NCBI GenBank assembly: GCA_000230935.2 | Contig: AGIQ01000002.1 | Location: 1,054,001-1,118,000 of the forward strand | From: Mycolicibacterium rhodesiae JS60 | Lineage (GTDB): Bacteria; Actinomycetota; Actinomycetes; Mycobacteriales; Mycobacteriaceae | Length of the DNA: 64,000 nucleotides | Direction: 5' to 3' | In this document: piece after piece, positions 17,415-25,814 of the stretch | Position numbering within the stretch: position 1 is the first letter of the stretch | Layout: each line of letters opens with the position of its first letter | Translations under genes and position numbers: made by a program | Notes under the pieces: model-generated | Database searches by the model: none | What the model was told of the DNA's origin: nothing | The model's input: the letters and a program-made list of their open reading frames with translations, nothing else

Positions 17415-17837
17415 ATGACCGTGAAGATCACACGCTTGTTGACGACTGCTGCCGCGACGGCAGCCGCGCTGAGCTTTGCTGCTTCCGCATCTGCCGATCC
17501 GGCACTGATCAACGGCACCTACGCCGTCAAGGGTGGTGACGACGGGGCGGTGGTGACCGCGACGTCCACCTGCCCCGTGGCGGTCAACGGCTGCACCGCC
17601 AATCTGACCAGCACCGTTGGCTGGACCAGCGTGGCCACCTTCACCGACGGCCGCTGGAACTTCACCGTCACCAAGCCTGACGGGATCGTCTGTGACAACG
17701 GCAGCTATGCCCCGGTCCGGATCGCCTACTCGGTCGATGCCGCCACCATGACCGGGACCATCACGGCGGACTCCAACGGCGACTGCCCGGGCGGCCAGAT
17801 CACGCAGGCGCCGTTCCAGCTCACCAGGGTCGGCTGA
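17415..17837 (+). CDS. Small secreted protein, hypothetical
   Basis: A 140-residue protein with a clear signal peptide: MTVKITRL, a hydrophobic Ala-rich core and a cleavage site at SASA-DP near residue 27. The mature part contains four cysteines in CPVAVNGC, VCDNG and DCPGG, likely giving two disulfides, and repeated Thr-rich beta strands (TATSTCP, NLTSTVGWTSVATFTDGRW). It resembles a family of small exported mycobacterial proteins with no assigned role. The start is ATG 17415; a GTG six bases on would also work. Confidence 0.8.
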   Translation: MTVKITRLLTTAAATAAALSFAASASADPALINGTYAVKGGDDGAVVTATSTCPVAVNGCTANLTSTVGWTSVATFTDGRWNFTVTKPDGIVCDNGSYAPVRIAYSVDAATMTGTITADSNGDCPGGQITQAPFQLTRVG

Positions 17838-17872
17838 CCTAACCTAGCCGCAGCTCCCTTGTTCCACCCAGC

Positions 17873-17909
17873 AACCTACGGTACCGTAACCTACGGAACC
17901 GTAGGTTAC
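17873..17909. promoter_or_regulatory. Large palindromic operator upstream of the acyl-ACP desaturase
   Basis: GTAACCTACGG at 17886-17896 and its exact complement CCGTAGGTTAC at 17899-17909 flank an AA, giving a 24-bp dyad. A further half-site AACCTACGG at 17873-17881, followed by TACCGTAAC, forms an overlapping second dyad. The site ends just before the ribosome binding site (GGGAGGG) and 15 bases before the desaturase ATG. This is the expected form and place for a TetR-type repressor site. MadR is a known regulator of mycobacterial acyl-ACP desaturase genes and is a candidate; I could not compare motifs. Confidence 0.75.
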
Positions 17910-17923
17910 CGGGAGGGCTACCC

Positions 17924-18832
17924 ATGGACGCTCAAGCGGCTGTGTTGCACGAATTGGAACCCGTCGTCGCGCAGAACATCGACCGCCATCTGTCGGTCGC
18001 GCGGGAATGGTTCCCGCACGACTATGTCCCGTGGGGCCGGGGACGTGATTTCGCGTTTCTGGGCGGGGAGGACTGGCAGCCGGAGGATTCGCCCCTCGAT
18101 CCCGTCGCCAAGGTCGCCATGACGGTGAATCTGCTCACCGAGGACAACCTGCCGTCCTATCACCGTGAGATCGCCACCCGGTTCACCCGCGACGGCGCAT
18201 GGGGCACCTGGGTCGGGCAGTGGACCGCGGAGGAAGGCCGCCACAGCATCGCCCTGCGCGACTATCTGGTGGTTACTCGCGGCGTCGATCCCGTTGTGCT
18301 AGAACGCCTTCGGATGGAGCACACCGTGGCCGGCTACGACGCTGGCGACAAGTCGCCGTTGGCCGTGCTGGCCTACGTGTCCTTCCAGGAGTTGGCCACC
18401 CGCATCTCGCACCGCAACACGGGCCGGGCATCCGGTTGCCCGCTCGCCGACCAGCTGCTGGCCCGCATCGCGGCCGACGAGAATCTGCACATGGTCTTCT
18501 ACCGCAACCTGATGGGCGCCGCCCTCGATATCGATCCCGACGCCGCGATGGTGGCCATCCGCGACGAGGCGATCAATTTCGCCATGCCCGGCCAAGGCCT
18601 GACCGACTTCGCCAAGAACGCCATCACCATCGCCAAAGCGGGGATCTACGACCTGCGCATCCATCACGACGACGTGCTGGTGCCGGTGCTGCGCTTCTGG
18701 AACGTGTTCGACCGCAACGACTTTGGCCCAGCCGGCGAAAAGGCCCGCGAGGAACTGATCGGGTTCTTGGGCCTGGTCGACGAACGCGCCCGGTACTACG
18801 AGGAGAAGGCCGAGCGCCGCGTTTCGGCCTAG
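17924..18832 (+). CDS. Acyl-[ACP] desaturase, soluble di-iron (DesA family)
   Basis: A 302-residue soluble fatty-acid desaturase. The di-iron site is complete: Glu73 and an EEGRH motif at 103-107 in the first half, Glu156 and DENLH at 185-189 in the second. The enzyme inserts a double bond into ACP-bound fatty acids, for membrane lipids or meromycolate chains. Relation to DesA1, DesA2 or DesA3-type proteins cannot be settled by eye, so no symbol is given. Start ATG 17924 has GGGAGGG upstream and lies right behind a long palindrome, so repression in response to acyl-CoA or acyl-ACP pools is likely. Confidence 0.92.
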   Translation: MDAQAAVLHELEPVVAQNIDRHLSVAREWFPHDYVPWGRGRDFAFLGGEDWQPEDSPLDPVAKVAMTVNLLTEDNLPSYHREIATRFTRDGAWGTWVGQWTAEEGRHSIALRDYLVVTRGVDPVVLERLRMEHTVAGYDAGDKSPLAVLAYVSFQELATRISHRNTGRASGCPLADQLLARIAADENLHMVFYRNLMGAALDIDPDAAMVAIRDEAINFAMPGQGLTDFAKNAITIAKAGIYDLRIHHDDVLVPVLRFWNVFDRNDFGPAGEKAREELIGFLGLVDERARYYEEKAERRVSA

Positions 18833-18840
18833 CGCCGAAG

Positions 18841-20196
18841 CTGTAGTTATCGACGAAAAGTGCGAGTTGGCTTCAAGGGGTGATTGCAACACTTCGTGAT
18901 TGGAGTGTTGATGCCGCGGAGTCCGTTGTTGTCGGTTCAGGTGTGGTTTTGGGAGTTGGTGTCGGCTGGGATGACGCCTGGTGATGCTGGGATCACGGTG
19001 GGCGTGTCGGCAGGCACTGGAGGTTTGTGGTTTCGCCAATGTGGCGGTGTGAATCCACAGTTGCAGCAACCCCGCGGGGTCAAACGCCCAAGGCTGACAC
19101 ACGCTGAGCGTGAGCAGATCATGATCGGCACGTCGGCCGGAGAGTCGATTCGCTCGATCGCGCGCCGGTTGGGGCGCGCCCCGGCGACGATCATCCGCGA
19201 GATCGAACGCAACGGCAGCGCGCGGGGTTTGACGGGCCGATACCGGGCGTTGCATCGCTTCGGCGCCAACCGCGGCGGCTGGGACGCCAAGTCGGGGTAT
19301 TCAGCGGTGCTGGCCCAACAACGCAGCGAAGCGCGAGCCCGCCGGCCCAAGACCGGCAAGATCGGCCGCTGCCCGGCGTTGAGTGATGAAGTACAAAGGC
19401 TGTTGACCAAGAAGTTCAGCCCTGCTCAGATCGCGGGACGGTTAGCCAAGACCTATCCCGATCGCCCGGAGATGCTGGTGTCCCACGAAACCATCTATAA
19501 GGCCCTCTACGTGCAAGGACGCGGCGAACTACGACGCGAGCTGACCAAATGTCTGCGGACCGGGCGCACACTGCGCAAACCCCGCAACCGCCGCCAGGCC
19601 GATGGCCGTGGACACATCCAGGGCATGGTCAACATCAGTGAGCGTCCCGCCGAAGCCAACGACCGCGCCGTGCCCGGGCACTGGGAAGGCGACCTGATTA
19701 TTGGCAAGGACCAAGCCTCCCAGATCGGCACCCTCGTGGAGCGCTCTAGCGGATTCGTCCAGTTCGTGCACCTACCCCAACGCCGCGACGCCGCCACCGT
19801 CGCCGACGCCTTGACCCAGATCATCCAAACCCTGCCCGAAGCGCTACGTCGGTCGCTGACGTGGGATCAGGGCATCGAAATGCACCAGCACAGCCGGGTC
19901 AGCATCGACGCCGACATCGCCGTATTCTTCTGCGATCCACATTCCCCGTGGCAACGCGGCAGCAACGAAAACACCAATGGCTTGGCACGCCAATACTTTC
20001 CGAAAGGCACCGACCTATCAGTGCACTCTGCGGCCTACCTTGCCGAGGTCGCCGACGAACTCAACGAACGACCACGCAAACGCTTCGACTGGGACAGCCC
20101 CGCCGAAGTCCTCAACCGACTACTCTCACCGCCGACAGAATCTACTGTTGCAACCAAACCTTGAATCCGCCCGAGTAACGGTGTCGATAACTACAG
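18841..20196 (+). mobile_element. IS30-family insertion sequence, 1,356 bp
   Basis: The ends are inverted repeats beginning CTGTAGTTATCGAC (18841-18854) and its complement at 20183-20196. Similarity continues imperfectly inward: TTCAAGG and TTGCAACA recur at matching distances from both ends. It encloses one intact transposase gene. It sits in the short space between the desaturase and etfD stop codons and does not break either gene. I could not find a convincing target duplication (left flank GAAG, right flank GCTC). Confidence 0.88.
18911..20164 (+). CDS. IS30-family transposase
   Basis: A 417-residue transposase. The N-terminal part has an HTH_38-like region, RLTHAEREQIMIGTSAGESI followed by RSIARRLGRAPATIIREI, and the C-terminal rve core has the DDE residues in GHWEGDLIIG, TWDQGIEM and WQRGSNENTNGLARQYFPKG. 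All catalytic blocks are present and the frame is unbroken, so the protein is probably functional. I chose ATG 18911, which has GGAG upstream; an upstream TTG at 18884 would add nine residues. Confidence 0.94.
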   Translation: MPRSPLLSVQVWFWELVSAGMTPGDAGITVGVSAGTGGLWFRQCGGVNPQLQQPRGVKRPRLTHAEREQIMIGTSAGESIRSIARRLGRAPATIIREIERNGSARGLTGRYRALHRFGANRGGWDAKSGYSAVLAQQRSEARARRPKTGKIGRCPALSDEVQRLLTKKFSPAQIAGRLAKTYPDRPEMLVSHETIYKALYVQGRGELRRELTKCLRTGRTLRKPRNRRQADGRGHIQGMVNISERPAEANDRAVPGHWEGDLIIGKDQASQIGTLVERSSGFVQFVHLPQRRDAATVADALTQIIQTLPEALRRSLTWDQGIEMHQHSRVSIDADIAVFFCDPHSPWQRGSNENTNGLARQYFPKGTDLSVHSAAYLAEVADELNERPRKRFDWDSPAEVLNRLLSPPTESTVATKP

Positions 20197-20215
20197 GCTC
20201 GCCGACAGTGCCGGT

Positions 20216-23167
20216 TTAGCGCTTACCGGGTGGGCGTGCGCCCCTGGCGATGCCAAGGCCCTTCACCGGCGGTGCGTCGGCCTTGGGCTCCTCTGCCTTG
20301 GGCTCAGGCGCTGCGGCGGGCTCAGGCTCGGCAGCGGGCGCCGCAGCTTCGGCCGGCGCCGCAGCGGGTGCTGCGGCCGGGGCCTTCTTTGCGCCCGGAC
20401 GACGAGCGCCGGCAGCGATTCCCAGACCTTTGACTTCCGGCTCGGCCTTGGCAGGCGCTTCAGCCGCGGGGGCTGCGGCGGGTGCGGCGGCCTTCTTGGC
20501 GCCGGGTCGCTTGGCGCCCGCGGCGATCCCGAGTCCCTTGACGGGAGCTTCGGCAGCGGGAGCCGCCGCCTCCGCAGCGGGAGCCTCAGACGCGGGTGCG
20601 GCTGCCTTCTTGGCGCCGGGTCGCTTGGCACCCGCGGCCATTCCGAGTCCCTTGACGGGCGCGGCGGCGGGAGCCTCGGCAGCCGGGGCTTCGGCTGCGG
20701 TGGCGGCCGGCTCGGCAGCCTTCTTGGCGCCGGGTCGCTTGGCTCCGCCGGCGATACCCAGACCCTTGACCGGCTGGGCTTCCTTGGCCGGAGCGGCCGG
20801 CGCAGACGGTGCGGCCGTCTCGGCGGCGGGAGCCTCGGGCTCTGCCTCGGGTGCCGGGGGCGCCTCAGCCGGTGCCGCAGCAGCGGCAGCTTCGGCTTCG
20901 CGTGCGGCGGTGCCCTTTTCGGGCAGCGTGACCGTGCTGAGGTCCAGCGAGCCCAGCAGCAGCTGCGCGACGTCGAGCACCTCGACCTTCTCGATATCGC
21001 GCGCCGCGGCGACCTCGTCGACGCCGTCGGTGATCATCACCCGGCAGAACGGGCAGCCGGTGGCGACCTTGGAGGCGCCGGTGTCGATGGCCTCCTCGGT
21101 GCGTTCGGTGTTGACGCGCTTGCCGATGTGCTCTTCCATCCACATCCGCGCGCCGCCGGCACCGCAGCACAGGCCGCGGTCGGCGTGGCGGGGCATCTCG
21201 GTCAGCTTCGCGCCGGATGCGCCGATCAGCTCACGCGGAGCGTCGTAGACCTTGTTGTGCCGGCCGAGGTAGCACGGGTCGTGGTAGGTGATGTCCTGCC
21301 CGACGGGCTTGACCGAGACCAGCTTCTTGTCCCGCACCAGGCGGTTGAGCAGCTGCGTGTGGTGCAGCACTGTGAAATTGCCGCCCACTTGCGGGTATTC
21401 GCGGCCCAGTGTGTTGAAGCAGTGCGGGCAGGTCACGACGATCTTGCGGTCGACCCGCTCCACACCTTCGAACAGATCGTTGAGAGTCTCGACGTTCTGC
21501 GCGGCCAGCTGCTGGAACAGGAACTCGTTGCCCGAGCGCCGCGCCGAGTCGCCGGTGCAGGTTTCACCAGTGCCCAGCACCAGGAACTTCACGCCCGCGA
21601 CTGCCAGCAGTTCGGCGACGGCCTTAGTGGTCTTCTTGGCCCGGTCCTCGTAGGCGCCTGCGCAGCCGACCCAGAACAGGTACTCGAAGCCGGCGAAGCT
21701 CTCGACGTCCTGGCCGAACACCGGGACGTCGAAGTCGACCTCGTCGATCCAGTTCGTGCGGTCGGAGGCGTTCTGCCCCCAGGGGTTGCCCTTGTTCTCC
21801 AGGTTCTTGAACAGCACACCGAGTTCGGAGGGGAACTCGGACTCCATCATCACCTGGTAGCGCCGCATGTCGACGATGTGGTCGATGTGTTCGATGTCCA
21901 CCGGGCACTGCTCGACGCAGGCACCGCAGGTGGTGCAGGACCACAGCACGTCGGGGTCTATAACTCCACCGGCCGCCGCCGTGCCGACCAGCGGACGCGT
22001 GGCCTGCTCCGGACCGGAGCCCATCACGCGCTCGAAACCGGATTCCGGAACGGCGTGATGCTCGTCGTGCTTGGTCTCGAGGAAACCGCCCTCGGTTGAG
22101 ACGAGCTGTTCGGCCTCGTTCTCGCCATCGGGCATCGGCTTACCGCCGATGATGTAGGGCGCCTTCGCGAACAGGTGGTCGCGCAGGTTCATGATCACGA
22201 GCTTGGGAGACAACGGCTTTCCGGTGTTCCACGCCGGGCATTGGGACTGGCAGCGCCCGCACTCGGTACAGGTGGTGAAGTCGAGGTAGCCCTTCCAGGT
22301 GAAGTCCTCGATCTTGCCGCGGCCGAGCACGGCGTCCTCGGCGGGGTCCTCGAAGTTGATCGGCTCGCCCTTGTACTCGACCGGGAGCAGCGGGCCCAGG
22401 GCGTTCGGCAGTCGCTTGAACGTGACGTTGATCGGTGCCAGGCCGATGTGCAGGTGCTTGGAGTGCAGCACGATCAGCAGGAACGCCAGCATGACGCCGA
22501 TGTGAGCCAACAGCGCGATGGTTTCGATCCAGATATTGGCGGTGTCACCCAGCGGCCTCAGTAGGACGGCCATCCCGTCGGAGAAGAAGGCTCCGCTCTG
22601 ATACGGGAAGTGCTCCCCGAGGACGTTGACGGCAGCACCGCGGAAGATGGCGAAGGTGAGGATGACCAGGAAGATCATGAACAGGATCAGCCAGGCGCCG
22701 CCGGTGTGCGAGCCGTAGAACCGCGAATCGCGACCATAATCCTTGGGCTCGGAGCGCAGCCGAATGATGGCGAAGACGATGATGCCGACAAGCACCGCGG
22801 CCGCGAAGAAGTCCTGAAGGAAGCCCAGTGCCGGCCAGCGGCCGACGAGCGGAATATGAAATTCAGGGTTGAACAGAACGCCATACGCCTCGAGATACAC
22901 GCTGGCGAGAATGAAAAAGCCCCACATGGTGAAGAAATGCGCGAGGCCCGGGATCGACCATTTCAGCAGCTTCTTCTGACCGAAGACTTCGGTGAATTGC
23001 GCCTTGATCCGATCGGGGATGTCGTCCTTGCGGCCGCTCTCGTCGCTGACCGGCTGACCTGACCGAATCAGCTTGGTCAGAAACTGCACACGGCGTGCGG
23101 CGAACACCAGCACGATCGCGGTGGCCAACAGGCCAACCACCAGCCTGCCCCAGTCGAGAGCGGTCAC
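20216..23167 (-). CDS. etfD: Membrane iron-sulfur ETF:menaquinone oxidoreductase-like protein with repeated C-terminal tail
   Basis: A 983-residue protein of the HdrD/GlpC type, corresponding to Rv0338c (EtfD), which passes electrons from fatty-acid beta-oxidation (via EtfBA) to the respiratory chain. The N-terminus has about six membrane helices of a NarI-like cytochrome domain. Two 4Fe-4S motifs follow, CTECGRCQSQCP near 300 and CTTCGACVEQCP near 400, then two CCG domains (WVGCAGAYED with CPHCFN, and YHDPCYLGRHN with GLCCGAGGARMW). From about residue 760 the tail is Ala/Pro/Glu-rich and carries five copies of a V-K-G-L-G-I-A-x-G-A-K-R-P-G unit. The IS30 element lies just downstream of its stop. 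Confidence 0.92.
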   Translation of the reverse strand: MTALDWGRLVVGLLATAIVLVFAARRVQFLTKLIRSGQPVSDESGRKDDIPDRIKAQFTEVFGQKKLLKWSIPGLAHFFTMWGFFILASVYLEAYGVLFNPEFHIPLVGRWPALGFLQDFFAAAVLVGIIVFAIIRLRSEPKDYGRDSRFYGSHTGGAWLILFMIFLVILTFAIFRGAAVNVLGEHFPYQSGAFFSDGMAVLLRPLGDTANIWIETIALLAHIGVMLAFLLIVLHSKHLHIGLAPINVTFKRLPNALGPLLPVEYKGEPINFEDPAEDAVLGRGKIEDFTWKGYLDFTTCTECGRCQSQCPAWNTGKPLSPKLVIMNLRDHLFAKAPYIIGGKPMPDGENEAEQLVSTEGGFLETKHDEHHAVPESGFERVMGSGPEQATRPLVGTAAAGGVIDPDVLWSCTTCGACVEQCPVDIEHIDHIVDMRRYQVMMESEFPSELGVLFKNLENKGNPWGQNASDRTNWIDEVDFDVPVFGQDVESFAGFEYLFWVGCAGAYEDRAKKTTKAVAELLAVAGVKFLVLGTGETCTGDSARRSGNEFLFQQLAAQNVETLNDLFEGVERVDRKIVVTCPHCFNTLGREYPQVGGNFTVLHHTQLLNRLVRDKKLVSVKPVGQDITYHDPCYLGRHNKVYDAPRELIGASGAKLTEMPRHADRGLCCGAGGARMWMEEHIGKRVNTERTEEAIDTGASKVATGCPFCRVMITDGVDEVAAARDIEKVEVLDVAQLLLGSLDLSTVTLPEKGTAAREAEAAAAAAPAEAPPAPEAEPEAPAAETAAPSAPAAPAKEAQPVKGLGIAGGAKRPGAKKAAEPAATAAEAPAAEAPAAAPVKGLGMAAGAKRPGAKKAAAPASEAPAAEAAAPAAEAPVKGLGIAAGAKRPGAKKAAAPAAAPAAEAPAKAEPEVKGLGIAAGARRPGAKKAPAAAPAAAPAEAAAPAAEPEPAAAPEPKAEEPKADAPPVKGLGIARGARPPGKR
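20219..20770 (-). repeat. Five-copy KGLGIAxGAKRPGAKK repeat in the EtfD tail
   Basis: Within the EtfD coding frame the unit VKGLG(I/M)A(G/A)GAKRPGAKK begins near residues 800, 838, 876 and 912, with a shortened version (VKGLGIARGARPPGKR) ending the protein at 968-983. Spacing is 38, 38, 36 and 56 residues, joined by Ala/Pro/Glu linkers. The DNA copies are strongly similar, so the number may vary between strains by slippage or recombination. The conserved basic Gly-rich unit suggests a binding motif rather than mere low complexity. Confidence 0.85.
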
Positions 23168-23185
23168 GGACTGCCTCCCTGTCGT

Positions 23186-23230
23186 AAGTTACCCAGTGGT
23201 AACTTAGTGCAAGTTACCGACCGGTAACTT
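23186..23230. promoter_or_regulatory. Two tandem 20-bp palindromes upstream of etfD
   Basis: Two perfect dyads of the same design, AAGTTACC-N4-GGTAACTT, lie at 23186-23205 (centre CAGT) and 23211-23230 (centre GACC). Their centres are 25 bp apart. They begin 19 bases upstream of the etfD start, so they would cover the promoter. The form fits a TetR-family repressor that responds to an acyl-CoA; the regulator is not encoded nearby. The convergent spacing could allow two dimers to bind on nearly the same face. Confidence 0.85.
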
Positions 23231-23315
23231 GACTCCAATCCAGCTCATAGTTGCATCCCGGCCATTAGCCTCGCTACAAAGGCTGACCTAACTTGACGGC
23301 AGTGTGGCCGAGGTC

Positions 23316-25814
23316 TCAGCTCTCGGTCGTCACAATGGCTCGCAACATCGACAGCATTTCCGAGCGGGATTCCGCTCCGAGCCGGCGGCGAATACGTGCG
23401 ACGTGGTGTTCGACGGTCTTGGCGGAGATGAACAGCTGCGCGCCGATATCGCGGTAGGGCATGCCCAGCAACAGGAGCTCGGCCACCTCACGCTCGCGGT
23501 CCGACAACGGCGACGACATCGGTCGGGCCCCGGCAGAGGCGGGCCCGCCGGACTCGGCTGCCGGCGGTTGGCCGTCGTCCGCGCTGTCGCCCACCGACAG
23601 CTTCAGATCACGCGCCACCTGCAGCATCAACCCGGACACCTTGGGGTCGGAGGTCTGCAGCGCCGCTTGTCCGGCCAGCCGGGTGGCATCCGCGGTGATC
23701 CCGAACTGGGCCAGGCCCCGCGCGGCGGTACCCACCTCGTCGGCGTCGACCTGCCCGGCGAGTACCCGCAGCCAGGTCCGTCCGGCCACTGCCAGCGCCT
23801 TGGCGAACGGGCTGTGGGCGGCGGCCGCGGACAGCGCCTGCCCGTGCGGGGCGACCGCAGCGGGGTCGCCCGCCACGATTCCGGCATGCACGCCCGCCCA
23901 GCGCAGGGGCACCGACCAGGTGAGTGGATTGCCCAGCGAGTCGAGCAACCCGAATGCCTGCTCGAGCGTGGGCGCCAGCCGGTCCTGCTGGCCGATCCGC
24001 GCTGACGCCACCCACAGCTCGCCCAACGGCAGCAGGGAGAACAGGTCGACCGAGTATTCGACCAACACCTCCATGGCCGCATACCAATGCTTCTGCAGTG
24101 CCCCGGCGTCGCCGCCGCGTCGCGCCAACGCGGTACGCAGCGCGGCCGTCCACAGCGCATCCCGGCGATACTGGCCGTCGATCCCGGTGATGTCGGAGGC
24201 GGCGGCGGCCAGTTGGCCGTCCTGCATCTTGGTCCACGCCAGCAGCAGCCGGTGCCGATGCCCATAGAGCGCACCCTCGGTGTCCCGGTCGGTGCGCACC
24301 GCCCTGGCGATCACGCTGCGCGCGCGGACCGGATCGCCGCCGTGCAGCGCCGCCAGCGTGACCAACGCCGCGGGGCTGTCTGGCAGTACCTGCGTGGCCG
24401 AATACTCCGCGGCCATGGCGGCACCGAGTTTGACCGCCGCCGTGGCGTATGGCGCCTGCAACGTCGCCAGCAGGCCCTCGGCCAGGCTGCGTGCCGCGCG
24501 CGAGGCGGCGGTCGGCGGGCCGGCGCTGTCGACGGCCAGCGCGCGTTCGGCCGCAGCGGCGTTGCCGGTCGCGGTCAGTGCGATCGCCGCCGCGGCACTG
24601 ACCGCCGCATCGGGGTAGGGCCCCAGCCAGCCGAACAGGTCACCGGCCTGTGCCGAGTTCCCGTTGTGCATGGCCACACTCGCCGCGATCCGCACGGCCG
24701 CCGCGCGCTCGGCGGGATCCTCGGACGTGAGCAGATCGTCGGCCTCGGTTGCCGCATCCGAACACTCCCCGGCCAGGGCCAGTGAATCAGCCAGCTGCGC
24801 ACGCAGTTCCACCGCGCCGGCGTCGACCGCCGCCCGGTAGAGCTGAGCCGACGATGCCGGGTCGGTTCGGCTGCCGGCTGCCTGGCGCCGCAAGACGTCG
24901 GCCAGCTGGTCGTCGCGCACACCGTGCTCGGCCAGCCGCAGCGCGAGATCCGGTGAGAGCGTGGACATCGCGATCTGCGAGCGCAGAAGTGCGGTTTCGA
25001 TGTCGTGATGTCGCGCGTTGCCCAGGATCTGTGCCGTCGCGCGGTGCACCGAGCGCAGGAAGTGCGGACTGTGTGCCGGCTCGACCAGTCCGGTGGCCCG
25101 GGCCCGATCGATGAGCAGCCTGGCTTCGTCGGCTGGAATATCCAGTGCGGCAGCCAGGTCCGCTGCCCCCAGGTCGCGGCTGAGGGAGGCGATCAGCAGT
25201 GCGTCGAGCTCGGGTTCGCCGAGCCGGCGTAACCGCTCGATGAGGGCGAACATCGCGGCTTGCGTGATGGACCCCGCCGAGTAGGGCCGGGCGGACGCCA
25301 GCGCCGCATCGACCAGAAACGGGATGCCCGCCGTCGCGACCAGGATATTGCTCACCAGCTCGGTGCGGGGCGGATGTCCGGACGGATCGGTCATCATCCG
25401 GGACAGTTCGCCAGAGGGCATCGGCGCCAAGGTGATTCGAGGCTGTTGCCGCTCGATCGTAGTGATCAGCGCCTGTAGATCCTCGTCGTGGTCGCGCGGC
25501 TGGACCGCCACGACAACCGTCGAGGACGGCTCACCGGCCAGCTCGGTGAGCAGACGTAACTCGTTGTCTGCCAAGAGATGTGCGTCGTCGACCACCACGG
25601 CGGCGGCTGCGGGCTCGCCGGCTGCGGGCGGGCGGGTCAGGACAGCGGAACCGGCGTTGCGCAGGGCATCACGCACCGCCGCCAGCAGCGTGCTCTTTCC
25701 GCTCCCGATGCCACCGGTCACCAGCAGCTTCACCGGCGCCGACCCCAGCGCGCCGACCGCATCTCTGGCGGTCTGCGAAAGACTCGGTACCGGAATCGGA
25801 TCGGCCACTGGCAC
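23316..25814 (-). CDS. iniR: IniR, MalT/LuxR-type ATPase regulator of the ini operon
   Basis: An 832-residue regulator corresponding to Rv0339c. The N-terminus has a P-loop, GGIGSGKST at residues 34-42, and a Walker B-like VVVDDAHLL. The middle is a long helical, TPR-like sensor region, and the C-terminus is a LuxR helix-turn-helix (LSDREREVAELLLLGMPYRD, then KTVEHHVARIRRRL). Proteins of this type bind a ligand and ATP, oligomerise and activate transcription; IniR has been reported to control iniBAC. The start is GTG 25814, immediately after the TGA of the Hsp70-like gene with no gap, so its translation is coupled to that gene. Confidence 0.92.
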   Translation of the reverse strand: MPVADPIPVPSLSQTARDAVGALGSAPVKLLVTGGIGSGKSTLLAAVRDALRNAGSAVLTRPPAAGEPAAAAVVVDDAHLLADNELRLLTELAGEPSSTVVVAVQPRDHDEDLQALITTIERQQPRITLAPMPSGELSRMMTDPSGHPPRTELVSNILVATAGIPFLVDAALASARPYSAGSITQAAMFALIERLRRLGEPELDALLIASLSRDLGAADLAAALDIPADEARLLIDRARATGLVEPAHSPHFLRSVHRATAQILGNARHHDIETALLRSQIAMSTLSPDLALRLAEHGVRDDQLADVLRRQAAGSRTDPASSAQLYRAAVDAGAVELRAQLADSLALAGECSDAATEADDLLTSEDPAERAAAVRIAASVAMHNGNSAQAGDLFGWLGPYPDAAVSAAAAIALTATGNAAAAERALAVDSAGPPTAASRAARSLAEGLLATLQAPYATAAVKLGAAMAAEYSATQVLPDSPAALVTLAALHGGDPVRARSVIARAVRTDRDTEGALYGHRHRLLLAWTKMQDGQLAAAASDITGIDGQYRRDALWTAALRTALARRGGDAGALQKHWYAAMEVLVEYSVDLFSLLPLGELWVASARIGQQDRLAPTLEQAFGLLDSLGNPLTWSVPLRWAGVHAGIVAGDPAAVAPHGQALSAAAAHSPFAKALAVAGRTWLRVLAGQVDADEVGTAARGLAQFGITADATRLAGQAALQTSDPKVSGLMLQVARDLKLSVGDSADDGQPPAAESGGPASAGARPMSSPLSDREREVAELLLLGMPYRDIGAQLFISAKTVEHHVARIRRRLGAESRSEMLSMLRAIVTTES

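Noticed and set aside
18841..20196. Target-site duplication for the IS30 element
   Set aside because: Flanks GAAG and GCTC do not match at any 2-4 bp register; the duplication may have decayed or the ends may be off by a base.
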